The translations under genes were made by a program, and so were the position numbers. From Haliscomenobacteraceae bacterium (lineage in GTDB: Bacteria > Bacteroidota > Bacteroidia > Chitinophagales > Saprospiraceae): a stretch of DNA of 64,000 bases. The notes beneath the pieces were generated by a model. It saw only the letters and a list, made by a program, of their open reading frames with translations, made no database searches and had not been told where the DNA came from. The stretch covers positions 1 to 64,000 of the forward strand of contig CANMVX010000012.1 of the NCBI GenBank assembly GCA_947501115.1, in the 5' to 3' direction. This document shows, one piece after another, positions 36,015 through 45,739 of this stretch (position 1 is the first letter of the stretch; every line of letters starts with the position of its first letter).

Positions 36015-39000
36015 TTAAATTGAAATGTTAATACCAAAATTATACACTTTCTGCTGCGGATAAAAACCATTATTTACCGTAGGAGCCTCAGGATCAATAT
36101 ATTTTAGTTTGCTCAGCGTAAATAAATTGGTTCCACTAAAGAATATACTCATCTTTTTCTGCCCTGCATTTTTACTGGATTTGAGGTTAAAAGAATAGGA
36201 AACCTCTACCGTTTTTAACCTGATATAGGAAGCATCTCTTTTCCAAAAGTCCGTTGACAGATTATTATTAAAGGGAGTTATGGTAGTCAAACGGGGAAAT
36301 TCTGTAAGGTCGCCCTCTTTTTGCCAGGTATTCTCCAATATGAAATAAGGCGTATTGGCTCCCCATTTAAAAGGTTGAGTAAAAAAAGTTCCGTCAGAAA
36401 ATCCAGCACCAAGATATTCTCCGGTAAGCATAAGATCGGTTCGGGTAGCCCCTTGAAAAAATGCGCTTACGGATAAATTCTTATAATTCGCACTCAGATT
36501 TAGTCCTAAAATAACTTCAGGAATGGGGCTTCTGCCTATCCAGGTTCTGTCGGCAAAATTAATTACTCCATCACCATTCAGATCTTTATATCTAATAAAT
36601 CCAGGTTTTATCTCATACGTGGTGAGCGCTGCCGTGGCTATTTCTTCCGCATTCTGAAAGAGACCATCTGAAACCCATCCAAGAACGGAACCAAGGGGTT
36701 GGCCAGTTCTTCGTTGCCAGGGAGGAACATTTGGGCTTTCCCCTATTTCCAAAAATTTATTTCGTGAGAAAGTCACATTTCCAGAAACCTGATAACTGAA
36801 ATCTTTCCTTACTTGCCTGCTGTGAGTAATTATGGCCTCAAAACCTCTGGCATCCATTTTACCCGCATTCACCACAGAAGGAAAATTACCTCCAACTGAG
36901 GGTGGAAAAATGCCGGCTACACTTTGAAGAATATCAGAAGTTACTTTGTAAAATGCATCAAATTCAAAGGAAAACAGACCGTCTAAAATTTCTGCTTCAA
37001 AACCACCATTATAAGTGACCGTTTTTTCCCAGGTAATATCATAACTAGGAACAGCGCCCGTCAAAAGATCGAGATAAGCATTATCACCAAAAATGACTTG
37101 TGGTTGCGTTGACAGATTAAATTGCTTTAAGAATCGAAATCCACCGATATCGTCATTCCCCAGAAGACCTGCCGATGCCCTAAGTTTTAATCTGGATACG
37201 ACAGGAAAAAGTTGTTGGAAAAAATTTTCCTTGTCTAAGTTCCATCCTAAAGAAACTGCGGGAAAAATACCCAGCCGATTACCCTTTGCGAATCTGGAGG
37301 ACCAGTCAGCCCTTCCTGTAAATTCAGCCATGTACTTGTCATTCAACACATAACCAACCCTGGACACAATACCGCGTGTTCCCCTTTGACCCCTACTTCC
37401 ATACAAACTATTCGTAATGTATTCCGTAGCGAAATTCAATTCAGGTAAAGCCGTTAGGGGCAAATCCTGACCACTTACACCAAAAGTAGAAGTTTTTGTG
37501 CTCTGCTCCTCAAAAAGAACTAAGGCATTGAGTACACTTTTACCCCAGTTTTTTTGATAATCTGCCGATAATTGGGTGGTTATTCTATGGTAATCATTAA
37601 ATCCCTGTGATAATTCGTTTTTATTACTTGCAATATCCTTTGACATCAGACGGTCAAAATACACCAGTTCCCTTTTAGCATATTCCCAGGTAGCCAACCG
37701 CTGTGGGGTACGAAAATGTTTAGTCAATCCATTTTCGTAATCGTAAGACAGATTAGCTTTTAAATTAAGTCCCGGAATATCGGGTAATTTATAAATAAAA
37801 CTAGCGGTACTTTGAAAAATTTTCCGCTTCTGGTTGTAGAATCCCGACTGATCTCTGGCCACTAAGGGGTTTCCCCATCCAAGTGGCGTACCATCGGGCA
37901 AATTGGGAAGGGAGGTAGGTCTGGCCAAAATGGAATAGAAAATAACATTCTTATAATTATCAATCGTTATATCTTGAGAACCTGGTGATGTTCCTGGCTG
38001 TTTTCTCTCTTCTACCCTGCCTGCAATATTTAAGGCAACGCTAAAATTGGAATTCACCTCATATTCAACATTGGATCTAAGGTTAATTCTGTCAAAAGAT
38101 ACGCCTTTAATAATTCCATCCTGATGTAAACGCGCTACGTTATTAAAGAATTTTAACTTATTACTACCCCCATTAATATTCAGATTTTGATAAGATTGTG
38201 GCGCAAAAGGCTCAAAAATCAGTTTCGTCCATTCTGTGTTACCCAAAATACCGTCGGGATCTCCATTCTTTATTTTATCGATATCGGAAGGAGAATAATC
38301 GACGGCAAGACCATCCAATTGTCTGGCTTTATTGTGCCATAAAGCATAATCAGGACCATTAGGATAATCAGGAAAAGCCGTATTTTTAGAAATGCTGTAA
38401 GTACTCGTAAAGCTAAGATTGATTTTTTCACTTTTCTTTCCAGATTTTGTAGTCACCATAACTACGCCATTGGCGGCTCTTACCCCGTACATGGCAGCAG
38501 AGGCCGCATCCTTCAAAATAGAAATGGTCTCAATTTCATTGGGGTCAAGATTATCAAATGGTCTTTCTACCCCATCAACGATAATCAAAGGCGCACCTGA
38601 ACCTGTAGGTGAACTCCTGCCTCTGATAAAAAATTTGGCAGAATTTTCTCCTGGTACTCCACTTTGCTGTCTTGCAATAACGCCTGGCAATCTGCCTGAA
38701 AGCATGGTCGTTAGATTATCTACTGGTTTTTGTGAAAGTTCACGACTACTTAGTGTGGCTACTGAACCAGTCAAATGAGCACGTTTTTGAACACCGTAAG
38801 CAACTACTACAATTTCATCAATTTGAGTACTTTCAATTTCAAGATTAAGATCGATTTTAGATTTTCCAGCTACTGAAATTTCCACAGATTTATACCCTAC
38901 GTAAGAAAAAACCAATACGCCATTTTCTGAAATTTCTATATCATACTTCCCCATCTCGTCAGTAATGGTTCCCATTCCCGACGATTTAACCATAACCGTC

Positions 39001-39413
39001 ACTCCTACGGCTGGCGAACCATTTTCATCTGAAACATATCCAAAAACGTTCTTAAACTTCGTACTTTTCGCAGGAGGAGAAGATTTTGAGGAATTCACAT
39101 TGGTATTAACCTCTTGTTTTTCATCGGCAGGCGGAGAGGATTTAATCACATAATGCTGTTGGCTTATTTTAGAATAGGTAAGTTTAACCGGCTTTAAAAT
39201 TCTATCCAATTTCACCTCAAGTTTCTCCTCCCAATTGGAATAAGCACCCACTTTTAAGCCGACCACTAAAGCATCATCATAAATAAATTGTATATCGTAT
39301 TTATCCTGAATTTCTCTCAATGCCTTTTTAACATCTGTTAATTCCTGAGAAAACGCAGAATAACCAAAAGACAAAAGAAAAAGTAAAGGGATAATGAACT
39401 TGTTTTTTGTCAT
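36015..39413 (-). CDS. SusC-type TonB-dependent transducer/transporter with STN domain
   Basis: A 1132-residue outer-membrane protein. A signal peptide (IIPLLFLLSFGYSAFSQ) is followed by an STN (secretin/TonB short N-terminal) domain at about 24-93, the part that contacts FecR-type anti-sigma factors. Next come a low-complexity link (SSKSSPPAKS), a carboxypeptidase-regulatory-like domain at about 122-195, the TonB-box segment DEIVVVAYGVQ, the plug (PLIIVDGVERPFDN, ILKDAASAAMYGVRAANGVV) and the barrel. The STN domain plus the sigma/FecR genes upstream show a transducer that induces its own locus when its glycan binds. It starts 9 bases after fecR. Confidence 0.95.
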   Translation of the reverse strand: MTKNKFIIPLLFLLSFGYSAFSQELTDVKKALREIQDKYDIQFIYDDALVVGLKVGAYSNWEEKLEVKLDRILKPVKLTYSKISQQHYVIKSSPPADEKQEVNTNVNSSKSSPPAKSTKFKNVFGYVSDENGSPAVGVTVMVKSSGMGTITDEMGKYDIEISENGVLVFSYVGYKSVEISVAGKSKIDLNLEIESTQIDEIVVVAYGVQKRAHLTGSVATLSSRELSQKPVDNLTTMLSGRLPGVIARQQSGVPGENSAKFFIRGRSSPTGSGAPLIIVDGVERPFDNLDPNEIETISILKDAASAAMYGVRAANGVVMVTTKSGKKSEKINLSFTSTYSISKNTAFPDYPNGPDYALWHNKARQLDGLAVDYSPSDIDKIKNGDPDGILGNTEWTKLIFEPFAPQSYQNLNINGGSNKLKFFNNVARLHQDGIIKGVSFDRINLRSNVEYEVNSNFSVALNIAGRVEERKQPGTSPGSQDITIDNYKNVIFYSILARPTSLPNLPDGTPLGWGNPLVARDQSGFYNQKRKIFQSTASFIYKLPDIPGLNLKANLSYDYENGLTKHFRTPQRLATWEYAKRELVYFDRLMSKDIASNKNELSQGFNDYHRITTQLSADYQKNWGKSVLNALVLFEEQSTKTSTFGVSGQDLPLTALPELNFATEYITNSLYGSRGQRGTRGIVSRVGYVLNDKYMAEFTGRADWSSRFAKGNRLGIFPAVSLGWNLDKENFFQQLFPVVSRLKLRASAGLLGNDDIGGFRFLKQFNLSTQPQVIFGDNAYLDLLTGAVPSYDITWEKTVTYNGGFEAEILDGLFSFEFDAFYKVTSDILQSVAGIFPPSVGGNFPSVVNAGKMDARGFEAIITHSRQVRKDFSYQVSGNVTFSRNKFLEIGESPNVPPWQRRTGQPLGSVLGWVSDGLFQNAEEIATAALTTYEIKPGFIRYKDLNGDGVINFADRTWIGRSPIPEVILGLNLSANYKNLSVSAFFQGATRTDLMLTGEYLGAGFSDGTFFTQPFKWGANTPYFILENTWQKEGDLTEFPRLTTITPFNNNLSTDFWKRDASYIRLKTVEVSYSFNLKSSKNAGQKKMSIFFSGTNLFTLSKLKYIDPEAPTVNNGFYPQQKVYNFGINISI

Positions 39414-39422
39414 ATCCTGAGG

Positions 39423-40466
39423 TTATTTTAAGTTGATTAAAAGTGTATTATCCTTTATTGAAATATTGATATCAAATGCTTCTTCCAGTGCTTTGAGCAA
39501 CAAGTCGAGATCATCGGCAGGCAAAATACCGGTAAATGACTTGTCCACCAAAGATTTATTTTTCAAAACGGCGTCTAAGCCGTGTATATCCTTTAGGTGA
39601 CTTAAAACATCAGAAAACGGCGTTTTATCGAAAACAACTTTATTGAGGGTCCAGGAATCAATCTTTTCCGGTGCCACCTTATTTTTTGAAATGGTTTTAT
39701 CCAGGACATCATACTGTATGTAATCTCCGGGGTGCATAAGAATAACGGGGAGGTCGGGTAAATGATTCAGTTTAATGCCCCCTTCCTTAAGATAGACTTT
39801 CGTTTTACTTCCTCTGGAGAATACGTTAAATATAGTCCCGGTGACTTCAATGGTTCCTGAATTGGTATGTACCAACAATTTATGGTACATACCTGACGAT
39901 GTTAGCTTATTAATATTAAAATGAGCTTCTCCTTTCAGTGTCATTTCTCTGGTTTCATTTAACCAGCCAGAGGTCCACAATTTAATAGATGAATTGGCAT
40001 TAAGAATGACCTTACTACTGTCAGGGAGAAGGAGGGTAGCTACCTGCTCAAAGCCAGTCTTGTACTCATAAATTTCTTCCTTTTTCAAAAGATGAACCAG
40101 GAAAACCCCAGACAGACAGCTTAACATTAAAACGGAAGCCATAAAAAAGGATTTTTTAACAATGGCAGGTTGAAAGATATCTTCAATCTGCCGACTTGAA
40201 AAAATTTCATCCTGTTTCGTTGACAAGTCATTCCACAACGATTCAACCTCAGTGGGAAACATCTCAGAGTGATCAGGTTGTAATGCCTGAATAAGCAACT
40301 TTGCTTCTCTGACATCCCTGCTTTTTTCAGGAAAAACATAACAAAACGTTTCCCAAAAAAGGCTTTCTGCTTCTGTGGGATGACAAACATACCTTACGAA
40401 ATCGTCATCGGCCGCAAAGTCTTTTGAGGAAAACGATTTGTATTTATTGAACAATGATTGATTCAT
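39423..40466 (-). CDS. FecR-family anti-sigma factor
   Basis: A 347-residue inner-membrane regulator that holds the ECF sigma factor until the STN-domain transducer signals. The cytoplasmic N-terminal part (about 1-105) is followed by one membrane helix (FFMASVLMLSCLSGVFLVHLL), the FecR domain (about 130-235, VATLLLPDSSKVILNANSS and GTIEVTGTIFNVF) and a DUF4974 STN-like C-terminal domain (about 265-347, VVFDKTPFSDVLSHL). I chose the ATG at 40466; an in-frame GTG at 40475 is possible. It is separated from the sigma gene by the T9SS-protein gene, which is unusual. Confidence 0.9.
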   Translation of the reverse strand: MNQSLFNKYKSFSSKDFAADDDFVRYVCHPTEAESLFWETFCYVFPEKSRDVREAKLLIQALQPDHSEMFPTEVESLWNDLSTKQDEIFSSRQIEDIFQPAIVKKSFFMASVLMLSCLSGVFLVHLLKKEEIYEYKTGFEQVATLLLPDSSKVILNANSSIKLWTSGWLNETREMTLKGEAHFNINKLTSSGMYHKLLVHTNSGTIEVTGTIFNVFSRGSKTKVYLKEGGIKLNHLPDLPVILMHPGDYIQYDVLDKTISKNKVAPEKIDSWTLNKVVFDKTPFSDVLSHLKDIHGLDAVLKNKSLVDKSFTGILPADDLDLLLKALEEAFDINISIKDNTLLINLK

Positions 40467-40499
40467 GAAATACACTTAAAGGCTAAATCAGTAGGACTA

Positions 40500-41810
40500 T
40501 TACTTTTGAATAAGCAGTTTTTGGGTATAAATACCTTTAGCTGTTTCTACTGAAAGTAAGTATAAACCCTCTTGAAAAACACTTACATCCATCGCTAATT
40601 GCGTGTTTTCGACAGACATTGAGCGAACAATCCGGCCATTTACATCGAGTACAACCACTCTTTTCATGATATGTTCGGACTGAATATTAAGTACATCGGA
40701 GGCTGGATTGGGGTACATTTTAAATGCAGAAAAATTAAGCTCCGCTGTATTTGAAGCAATATCTCCAAATTTTTGAAGTATAAAACCATTTCCAGCAGAA
40801 TAAACGAAGGAAAGCAGATGCCCCGCCTCGTTTGGCAAAATATCTACACTTACACTGGCATTTCCATTGGAAACATTTCCGATATTGAGAGAGTGGATGA
40901 GCCTTTCCACCGCTGGCTTTTTACCTATATTTTTAATGGCACTGAGGGTAGTAGTATCAGCGCTTATATCCATAAAATACTGAAAATTTTCTACCGGACT
41001 TGTTTTTACGTGCTGGTAAGCCAACAACCTTTTATCTTTGTAAAATAAAATCTGGGCATACATAGGCCAACTTGGAAAATATACACCAGGCTTTATCCAT
41101 TCCAGTACCTTAAAGTCTTTATCGAGAAGAGCCATACCCATGGTAGGCCCGCTTGCCAGATACATATCACTTTTTGGTACTTTGGTTATTCTTGCAAAAT
41201 TTACATTGACCACGCTGTCTAAGGTAACTATTTGAGGAGATTTTTCTGAAATGGTATCTCCCTTCATTTTCCATACGTAGAAATTTTTTGTCCCCCAACC
41301 CGAAGCAACAAAAAGGCCATCGGTGGCAGGATCACCCAATACGGTAATGGCGTCGCCAAGTCTTACATTGGTTGCCGGAGCAGGAAACTCAAGCAGGACT
41401 TTAGGTGTAGCTTCTTTGTTTAACCATCCATACAATTTAAAAATATTTCCCGTTGCATTTACCATATTACTCAAAAACACTTTTTTACCAACTACCGTAA
41501 TATCAGAAACAGCGAACAAACCGCCAGTTACCCCAGTCGTATTCATTGTTTTTGGATCAACATCAGGTTTCGTCACATCCCAATAGTAAATGATATTCCC
41601 CCCTGTACGAGTAGCAACAAAAATATTTTCACCATTGAAACCCGCACCTCTTGTGTTACCGGCATTGTCAATGATCGCAGGAAGTTTGTTGCCCGCCTTT
41701 GACTTATCCACCAAAGTGCTTATAGGATTCAATAAAGTAGATTGGCTAATTAACGGACTTCCACTAGCCGCTAAAATAACCAAAACAATCATTTTGTAAA
41801 ATCTATGCAT
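40500..41810 (-). CDS. T9SS-sorted secreted protein, DUF4623-like
   Basis: A 436-residue secreted protein with a signal peptide (MIVLVILAASGSPLISQ). The middle part (about 35-350) has propeller-like repeats (GENIFVATRTGGNIIYYWDV, DGLFVASGWGTKNFYVWKM), similar in kind to the DUF4623-like domain at 32237-33970. The last 75 residues are a type A T9SS C-terminal sorting domain (FKMYPNPASDVLNIQS, then GLYLLSVETAKGIYTQKLLIQK), so it should be exported by the Por system and attached to the surface or released. It lies between the ECF sigma gene and fecR. Function unknown; perhaps it binds the locus substrate. Confidence 0.82.
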   Translation of the reverse strand: MHRFYKMIVLVILAASGSPLISQSTLLNPISTLVDKSKAGNKLPAIIDNAGNTRGAGFNGENIFVATRTGGNIIYYWDVTKPDVDPKTMNTTGVTGGLFAVSDITVVGKKVFLSNMVNATGNIFKLYGWLNKEATPKVLLEFPAPATNVRLGDAITVLGDPATDGLFVASGWGTKNFYVWKMKGDTISEKSPQIVTLDSVVNVNFARITKVPKSDMYLASGPTMGMALLDKDFKVLEWIKPGVYFPSWPMYAQILFYKDKRLLAYQHVKTSPVENFQYFMDISADTTTLSAIKNIGKKPAVERLIHSLNIGNVSNGNASVSVDILPNEAGHLLSFVYSAGNGFILQKFGDIASNTAELNFSAFKMYPNPASDVLNIQSEHIMKRVVVLDVNGRIVRSMSVENTQLAMDVSVFQEGLYLLSVETAKGIYTQKLLIQK

Positions 41811-41901
41811 TGTAACTGATTTATAAAATAAAAAAATGGTTTACTTATATATAATGAAATTAAATACCTTAATTATCCCTTTTTTTAAGAACTTTATTTA
41901 A

Positions 41902-42477
41902 TCACAAAAAAAGATTACCATTTTTCATTGCCAGATTTTCATATAATTTTTCAATGGCTTTGTATATCATTTTATACACTGAACTCACTTCAATGTCCAT
42001 GATGTCTGAAATTTCCTGATAGGTCATTCCCTCGTAAAACCTTAAATAGATACACTCCTTTTGACGACGTGGCAAAACTTCTATGACTTTCGCCAACTCT
42101 CTTATGCGAATCATGGTTATCTCATCTTCTATCATCTTGTCCTCTGCAGAATACTCCATACTGAAATCAGCATCAACCAACAATAAGTCGGTAAATGGTT
42201 GTTCCGCTTTAAGCTTTTTGAATATTTCTATTCTTAGAGACTTGAAGAGATAGAGTTTAATAGAATTGGTAATGCTTACTTTATCGTATTTGGAGAGGAG
42301 CGACAGAAAAACCTCCTGAATAGCATCTTTTGTCAGCATCTTGTCCTGACAAATTTTAAAGCCATAATTGTATAAAATACCTACATACTTGCGATACATG
42401 TACTCAAACGCCTCTTTGCTTCCTGATCTGAAATCATTCCACAATATTTCGTCATCTGAATTCTTGTAATACATCAT
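41902..42477 (-). CDS. ECF-type RNA polymerase sigma factor
   Basis: A 191-residue sigma-70 family protein with region 2 (FEYMYRKYVGILYNYGFKI, AIQEVFLSLLSKY) and region 4 (LPRRQKECIYLRFYEGMTYQEISDIM, shown in part). It has the length and form of the ECF sigma factors that drive Bacteroidota polysaccharide loci. It heads the leftward series T9SS protein, fecR, susC, susD, lipoproteins, GHL10, and should activate them when the STN-domain SusC binds its glycan. The next gene begins 91 bases downstream. Confidence 0.93.
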   Translation of the reverse strand: MMYYKNSDDEILWNDFRSGSKEAFEYMYRKYVGILYNYGFKICQDKMLTKDAIQEVFLSLLSKYDKVSITNSIKLYLFKSLRIEIFKKLKAEQPFTDLLLVDADFSMEYSAEDKMIEDEITMIRIRELAKVIEVLPRRQKECIYLRFYEGMTYQEISDIMDIEVSSVYKMIYKAIEKLYENLAMKNGNLFL

Positions 42478-42694
42478 TTTTTAACCTTGAGTTTTGCGAC
42501 TATTTTACACCATATAAAAATACTCCATTGAAAATAGCTTCACATCTTTAAATATTTACTAGCTTTTCAAATCAAAGGAAGATTATTTACAAAATACAGC
42601 AAAATTTCAAAACACCACTAAGTTAGTTCATAAAAAATTAAATAAAGTTGACTATAATTTTTACCTAATATAAAAAATGTCACATTTTAGTGAA

Positions 42695-44269
42695 CTAAGC
42701 ACCGTATTTTCCATCTATCTTCCTCATTATTCCTAATGGATTATCGTCTTTGAGTTCATCGGGCAGCAAATTATGTGGGAAACCTTGAAAGCATAATGGT
42801 CTTGTAAAACGATAGATAGCTGAGGTACCAACGGAAGTGCTACCAGCGAAAGTAGTTGACGGGAAAGGCCCGCCATGCACCATAGAATGACAAACTTCGA
42901 CGCCTGTAGGAAAACCATCAACAATCAATCTACCCACTTTTTGGGTTAAGACATTTACCAACCTCATCTGAGCAGGCTTTCCGGCATTTAATCCGAACAA
43001 AGAAGCGGTTAAATGCCCCGAAAAAAAGTGCGCCAATTCTTCCATTTGCGAAACATCCTTAGCTACTATGATTATACTTGAGGGGCCAAATATTTCTTCA
43101 ATCTGAAAATTTGAATGTAAAATGGCGTCGGCCTTTACGGTTAATAAAGTGGGAGTGACCCCAGTAAAGGTCGTTGCTGCCTGCCCCAAGGTAACCACCT
43201 CAATATCAGCCTCAGCTTTCGCAGCTTCAATGGCTTTATCAAATTGATTTTTAATTCCTTCCGTCAGCATGCTACCGCCAGGAATCTGGCTAAATATTGC
43301 TTTAATTTTCTCCATAAAAGGAGAACAGTTTTCCCCCTCTTCAATGATTAATACGCCGGGATTAGTACAAAATTGACCTACGCCGAGATTTACTGCCTGC
43401 ACAAAACCCTCTGCCAGACGATCAGCATGATGTTCCAGGGCTTCTGAAAAAACAAAAACCGGATTCACGCTACCCATTTCCGCATACACAGGAATGGGCT
43501 CTTCTCTTTTCATAGCTGCATTAAAAATAGCCATTCCCGCCGTGTGAGAGCCTGTAAAACCTATGGCTTTAATATCACTTAGATTAACCAGGGTCATTCC
43601 CACGCCTGGACCGCCATGAACCATTGAAAACACACCATCGGGCATATTTGCCTCCTGGGCGGCATTAATAATAGCCATTCCAATCATTTCGCAGGTTCCG
43701 GGATGAGCGGGATGGGCTTTCACAATAACTGAGCACCCTGCTGCTAAAGCGGAAACGGTATCACCACCTGCCACAGAAAAAGCCAGAGGAAAATTACTGG
43801 CACCAAAAACAGCCACTGGCCCTAAAGCCGTTTGCATTGAACGAATATCAGGTTTAGGCAAAGGCTGCCTGTCTGATTGGGCCAAATCGATACTTGCATT
43901 TACCCAGGAGCCCTCCTTTAGAAGGGCGGCAAAAAGTTTAAGCTGCCCTACGGTTCTTCCCCGTTCCCCTGTAATTCTTGCCAAAGGCAAACCTGTTTCA
44001 AGGTGACATCGTTGAAGTAAATCATCGCCTAATTTTTCAATATGTTCCGCAATCAGGGTAAGAAAATGTGCTTTTTCAGCCCCCGATGTTAATCGATACT
44101 GCTGAAAAGCATTCGAGGCCTTTTCACCTGCTAAAGCAATCTCTTCATCGGTTGCCTCCTTAAAAAAAGGCACTAGCTTTTCCCCGTTTACCGGATTTAT
44201 AGCTTGAAATACCCCCTGGCCTGCTCCTGAAGGAGTGAAGCCTATATATTGGTTACCCTGCAAATTCAT
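42695..44269 (-). CDS. 2-oxoglutarate semialdehyde (2,5-dioxovalerate) dehydrogenase, NADP-type
   Basis: A 524-residue aldehyde dehydrogenase of the KGSADH class. It has the coenzyme segment GASNFPLAFSVAGGDT, the catalytic glutamate in AEMGSVNPVF and the catalytic cysteine in GVGQFCTNPG. It should oxidise 2-oxoglutarate semialdehyde to 2-oxoglutarate, the last step of non-phosphorylative pentose, uronate or hydroxyproline breakdown. It lies 3 bases after the FAH-family gene, whose dehydratase-like product would make the semialdehyde, so the pair forms a clear two-step unit. Confidence 0.9.
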   Translation of the reverse strand: MNLQGNQYIGFTPSGAGQGVFQAINPVNGEKLVPFFKEATDEEIALAGEKASNAFQQYRLTSGAEKAHFLTLIAEHIEKLGDDLLQRCHLETGLPLARITGERGRTVGQLKLFAALLKEGSWVNASIDLAQSDRQPLPKPDIRSMQTALGPVAVFGASNFPLAFSVAGGDTVSALAAGCSVIVKAHPAHPGTCEMIGMAIINAAQEANMPDGVFSMVHGGPGVGMTLVNLSDIKAIGFTGSHTAGMAIFNAAMKREEPIPVYAEMGSVNPVFVFSEALEHHADRLAEGFVQAVNLGVGQFCTNPGVLIIEEGENCSPFMEKIKAIFSQIPGGSMLTEGIKNQFDKAIEAAKAEADIEVVTLGQAATTFTGVTPTLLTVKADAILHSNFQIEEIFGPSSIIIVAKDVSQMEELAHFFSGHLTASLFGLNAGKPAQMRLVNVLTQKVGRLIVDGFPTGVEVCHSMVHGGPFPSTTFAGSTSVGTSAIYRFTRPLCFQGFPHNLLPDELKDDNPLGIMRKIDGKYGA

Positions 44270-44272
44270 GAT

Positions 44273-45115
44273 TTATTTATTAACCCCCACGGTATTTTTC
44301 AATATCCCAATGGGTTCTATTTCAATAGTTACCATATCCCCAACTAAAAGGGTAAAATCGTTTTCAGGAACAAGACACGTTCCCGTCATCAAATATACAC
44401 CCTTTGGAAAGCTCATTTCTCTAAAAAGAAAATCTACTAATTCCTGGTGCTTTCTTTTCATTCTATCTATTGAAATTTGACCTTCAAAAGCAATGACTCC
44501 TGCTCTCTCAATATTCATTTTAATGACAGTATCCGATGCAATAGGTGATTCAGGTACATACAAACAAGGACCTATGGCAGCAGAAAAGTCATAACTCTTG
44601 GCTTGAGGCAGATATAAAGGATTTTCACCCTCAATATCTCTTGAACTCATATCATTACCAATGGTATAACCTACTACTTTCCCTGAACTGCTGGCAAATA
44701 AAGTTAATTCTGGCTCAGGAACATTCCAATGACTATCTCGCCGAATATGAACGGTATCATTGGGACCAGCACATCTTTCTGCCGTAGATTTAAAAAATAA
44801 TTCGGGTCGATCCGCCTCATATACTTTAGCATAAAAGTCAGCGGCACCACTGGTTTTTGATTCCTCCATTCTAGCCTCACGACTTCTTAAATAGGTTACG
44901 CCTGCCGCCCAGATTTCCTGATGATGAATAGGTGCCCGCCACTCATTTTCCAAAAATTCGGAAGCTGAGAAAGTAGCCATTCCCGCTATCCTACTGCTAA
45001 TAAATGAGTATAAATCATCTCTATTCACTAAAGAATCCCAATCCAAATCTTCTACTTTGTAAAAATCATCCTGATGATTAATTACAATGCCTTTTGTAGT
45101 TCTGTATATTTTCAT
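44273..45115 (-). CDS. FAH-family protein, probable 2-keto-3-deoxy-pentonate dehydratase
   Basis: A fumarylacetoacetate-hydrolase-family protein of 280 residues from the ATG at 45115 (MKIYRTTKG). An upstream in-frame start at 45175 gives a 20-residue extension without family likeness. Metal ligands are visible in WNVPEPELTLF (two glutamates) and GNDMSSRDIEGEN (aspartate), with GVTYLRSREAR and LYLPQAKSYDF also typical of the sugar-acid branch. Because it is coupled to the semialdehyde dehydrogenase, I infer 2-keto-3-deoxy-arabinonate/xylonate dehydration rather than fumarylacetoacetate hydrolysis. The sugar-acid dehydratase that would feed it is not in the window. Confidence 0.8.
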   Translation of the reverse strand: MKIYRTTKGIVINHQDDFYKVEDLDWDSLVNRDDLYSFISSRIAGMATFSASEFLENEWRAPIHHQEIWAAGVTYLRSREARMEESKTSGAADFYAKVYEADRPELFFKSTAERCAGPNDTVHIRRDSHWNVPEPELTLFASSSGKVVGYTIGNDMSSRDIEGENPLYLPQAKSYDFSAAIGPCLYVPESPIASDTVIKMNIERAGVIAFEGQISIDRMKRKHQELVDFLFREMSFPKGVYLMTGTCLVPENDFTLLVGDMVTIEIEPIGILKNTVGVNK

Positions 45116-45150
45116 ATTCCAAATATACTTTTTATCCGAATAAAATAAAA

Positions 45151-45178
45151 AAGGTGAAGCAAAATTATGCTCCACCTT
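45151..45178 (-). terminator. Rho-independent terminator after the AraC-type gene
   Basis: AAGGTGAAGCA and TGCTCCACCTT form an 11-bp stem with one mismatch and a 6-base loop. On the minus strand it is followed by TTTTTTATTTTATT, a strong T-run. It ends transcription of the AraC-type gene before the FAH-family gene, so the two are separate units. Confidence 0.8.
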
Positions 45179-45200
45179 ACTGGAAATAATAAATGGTTAT

Positions 45201-45626
45201 TTAAACCGAAAGTGCCTGGCATTTGGCTATTAGATCCCTCCACTTGGGTAGAGTATGTTTTGAATTCTCCGCATATTCTTTTGGGGTAAAGTCAGTAATA
45301 GCTTTAAAGACCACAGAAAAACGACTTCTGCTGGTAAAACCGCATTCGTTTGCCAATCCTTCCACCGTATGTAAGGTTAAATATCCTTCATTTATGCACT
45401 GTATGGCATAGTAGATACGTAAGGCAATCTTACATTTGATAAAACTGAGTCCCAGATTTTCTCTTAATTGAGCTATCAGATTTCCCGAAGGAATTCCTAT
45501 GATTTTAGAAAAATCAATCGTATTGAAATTTGTTGAAGTGAATGATTTAGAAAAATACACCCTTTGTAAAAATTCTAACCATCGATCTTCCTTTTCCGCT
45601 TTTGAAAATTTTTGTCTTTTAACCAT
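45201..45626 (-). CDS. Short AraC-family transcriptional regulator
   Basis: A 141-residue protein consisting almost wholly of the AraC-type double helix-turn-helix domain (about 35-125), with the typical second motif VEGLANECGFTSRSRFSVVFKAI and the closing FTPKEY. There is no separate sensor domain, so it is either constitutively active or controlled through partners. It is monocistronic: a 113-base gap separates it from the DUF2157 gene upstream, and a terminator lies downstream. It may regulate the neighbouring sugar-acid genes, but nothing proves this. Confidence 0.85.
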   Translation of the reverse strand: MVKRQKFSKAEKEDRWLEFLQRVYFSKSFTSTNFNTIDFSKIIGIPSGNLIAQLRENLGLSFIKCKIALRIYYAIQCINEGYLTLHTVEGLANECGFTSRSRFSVVFKAITDFTPKEYAENSKHTLPKWRDLIAKCQALSV

Positions 45627-45739
45627 ATCACTATTACTTTTGTCAGCAAATCAATTACGCTCCAACAAAGTAATATTGAAATTTATACATATTTATAAAA
45701 TATAACATATAGTAGTGAAACTATACAAATATCTAGTCG

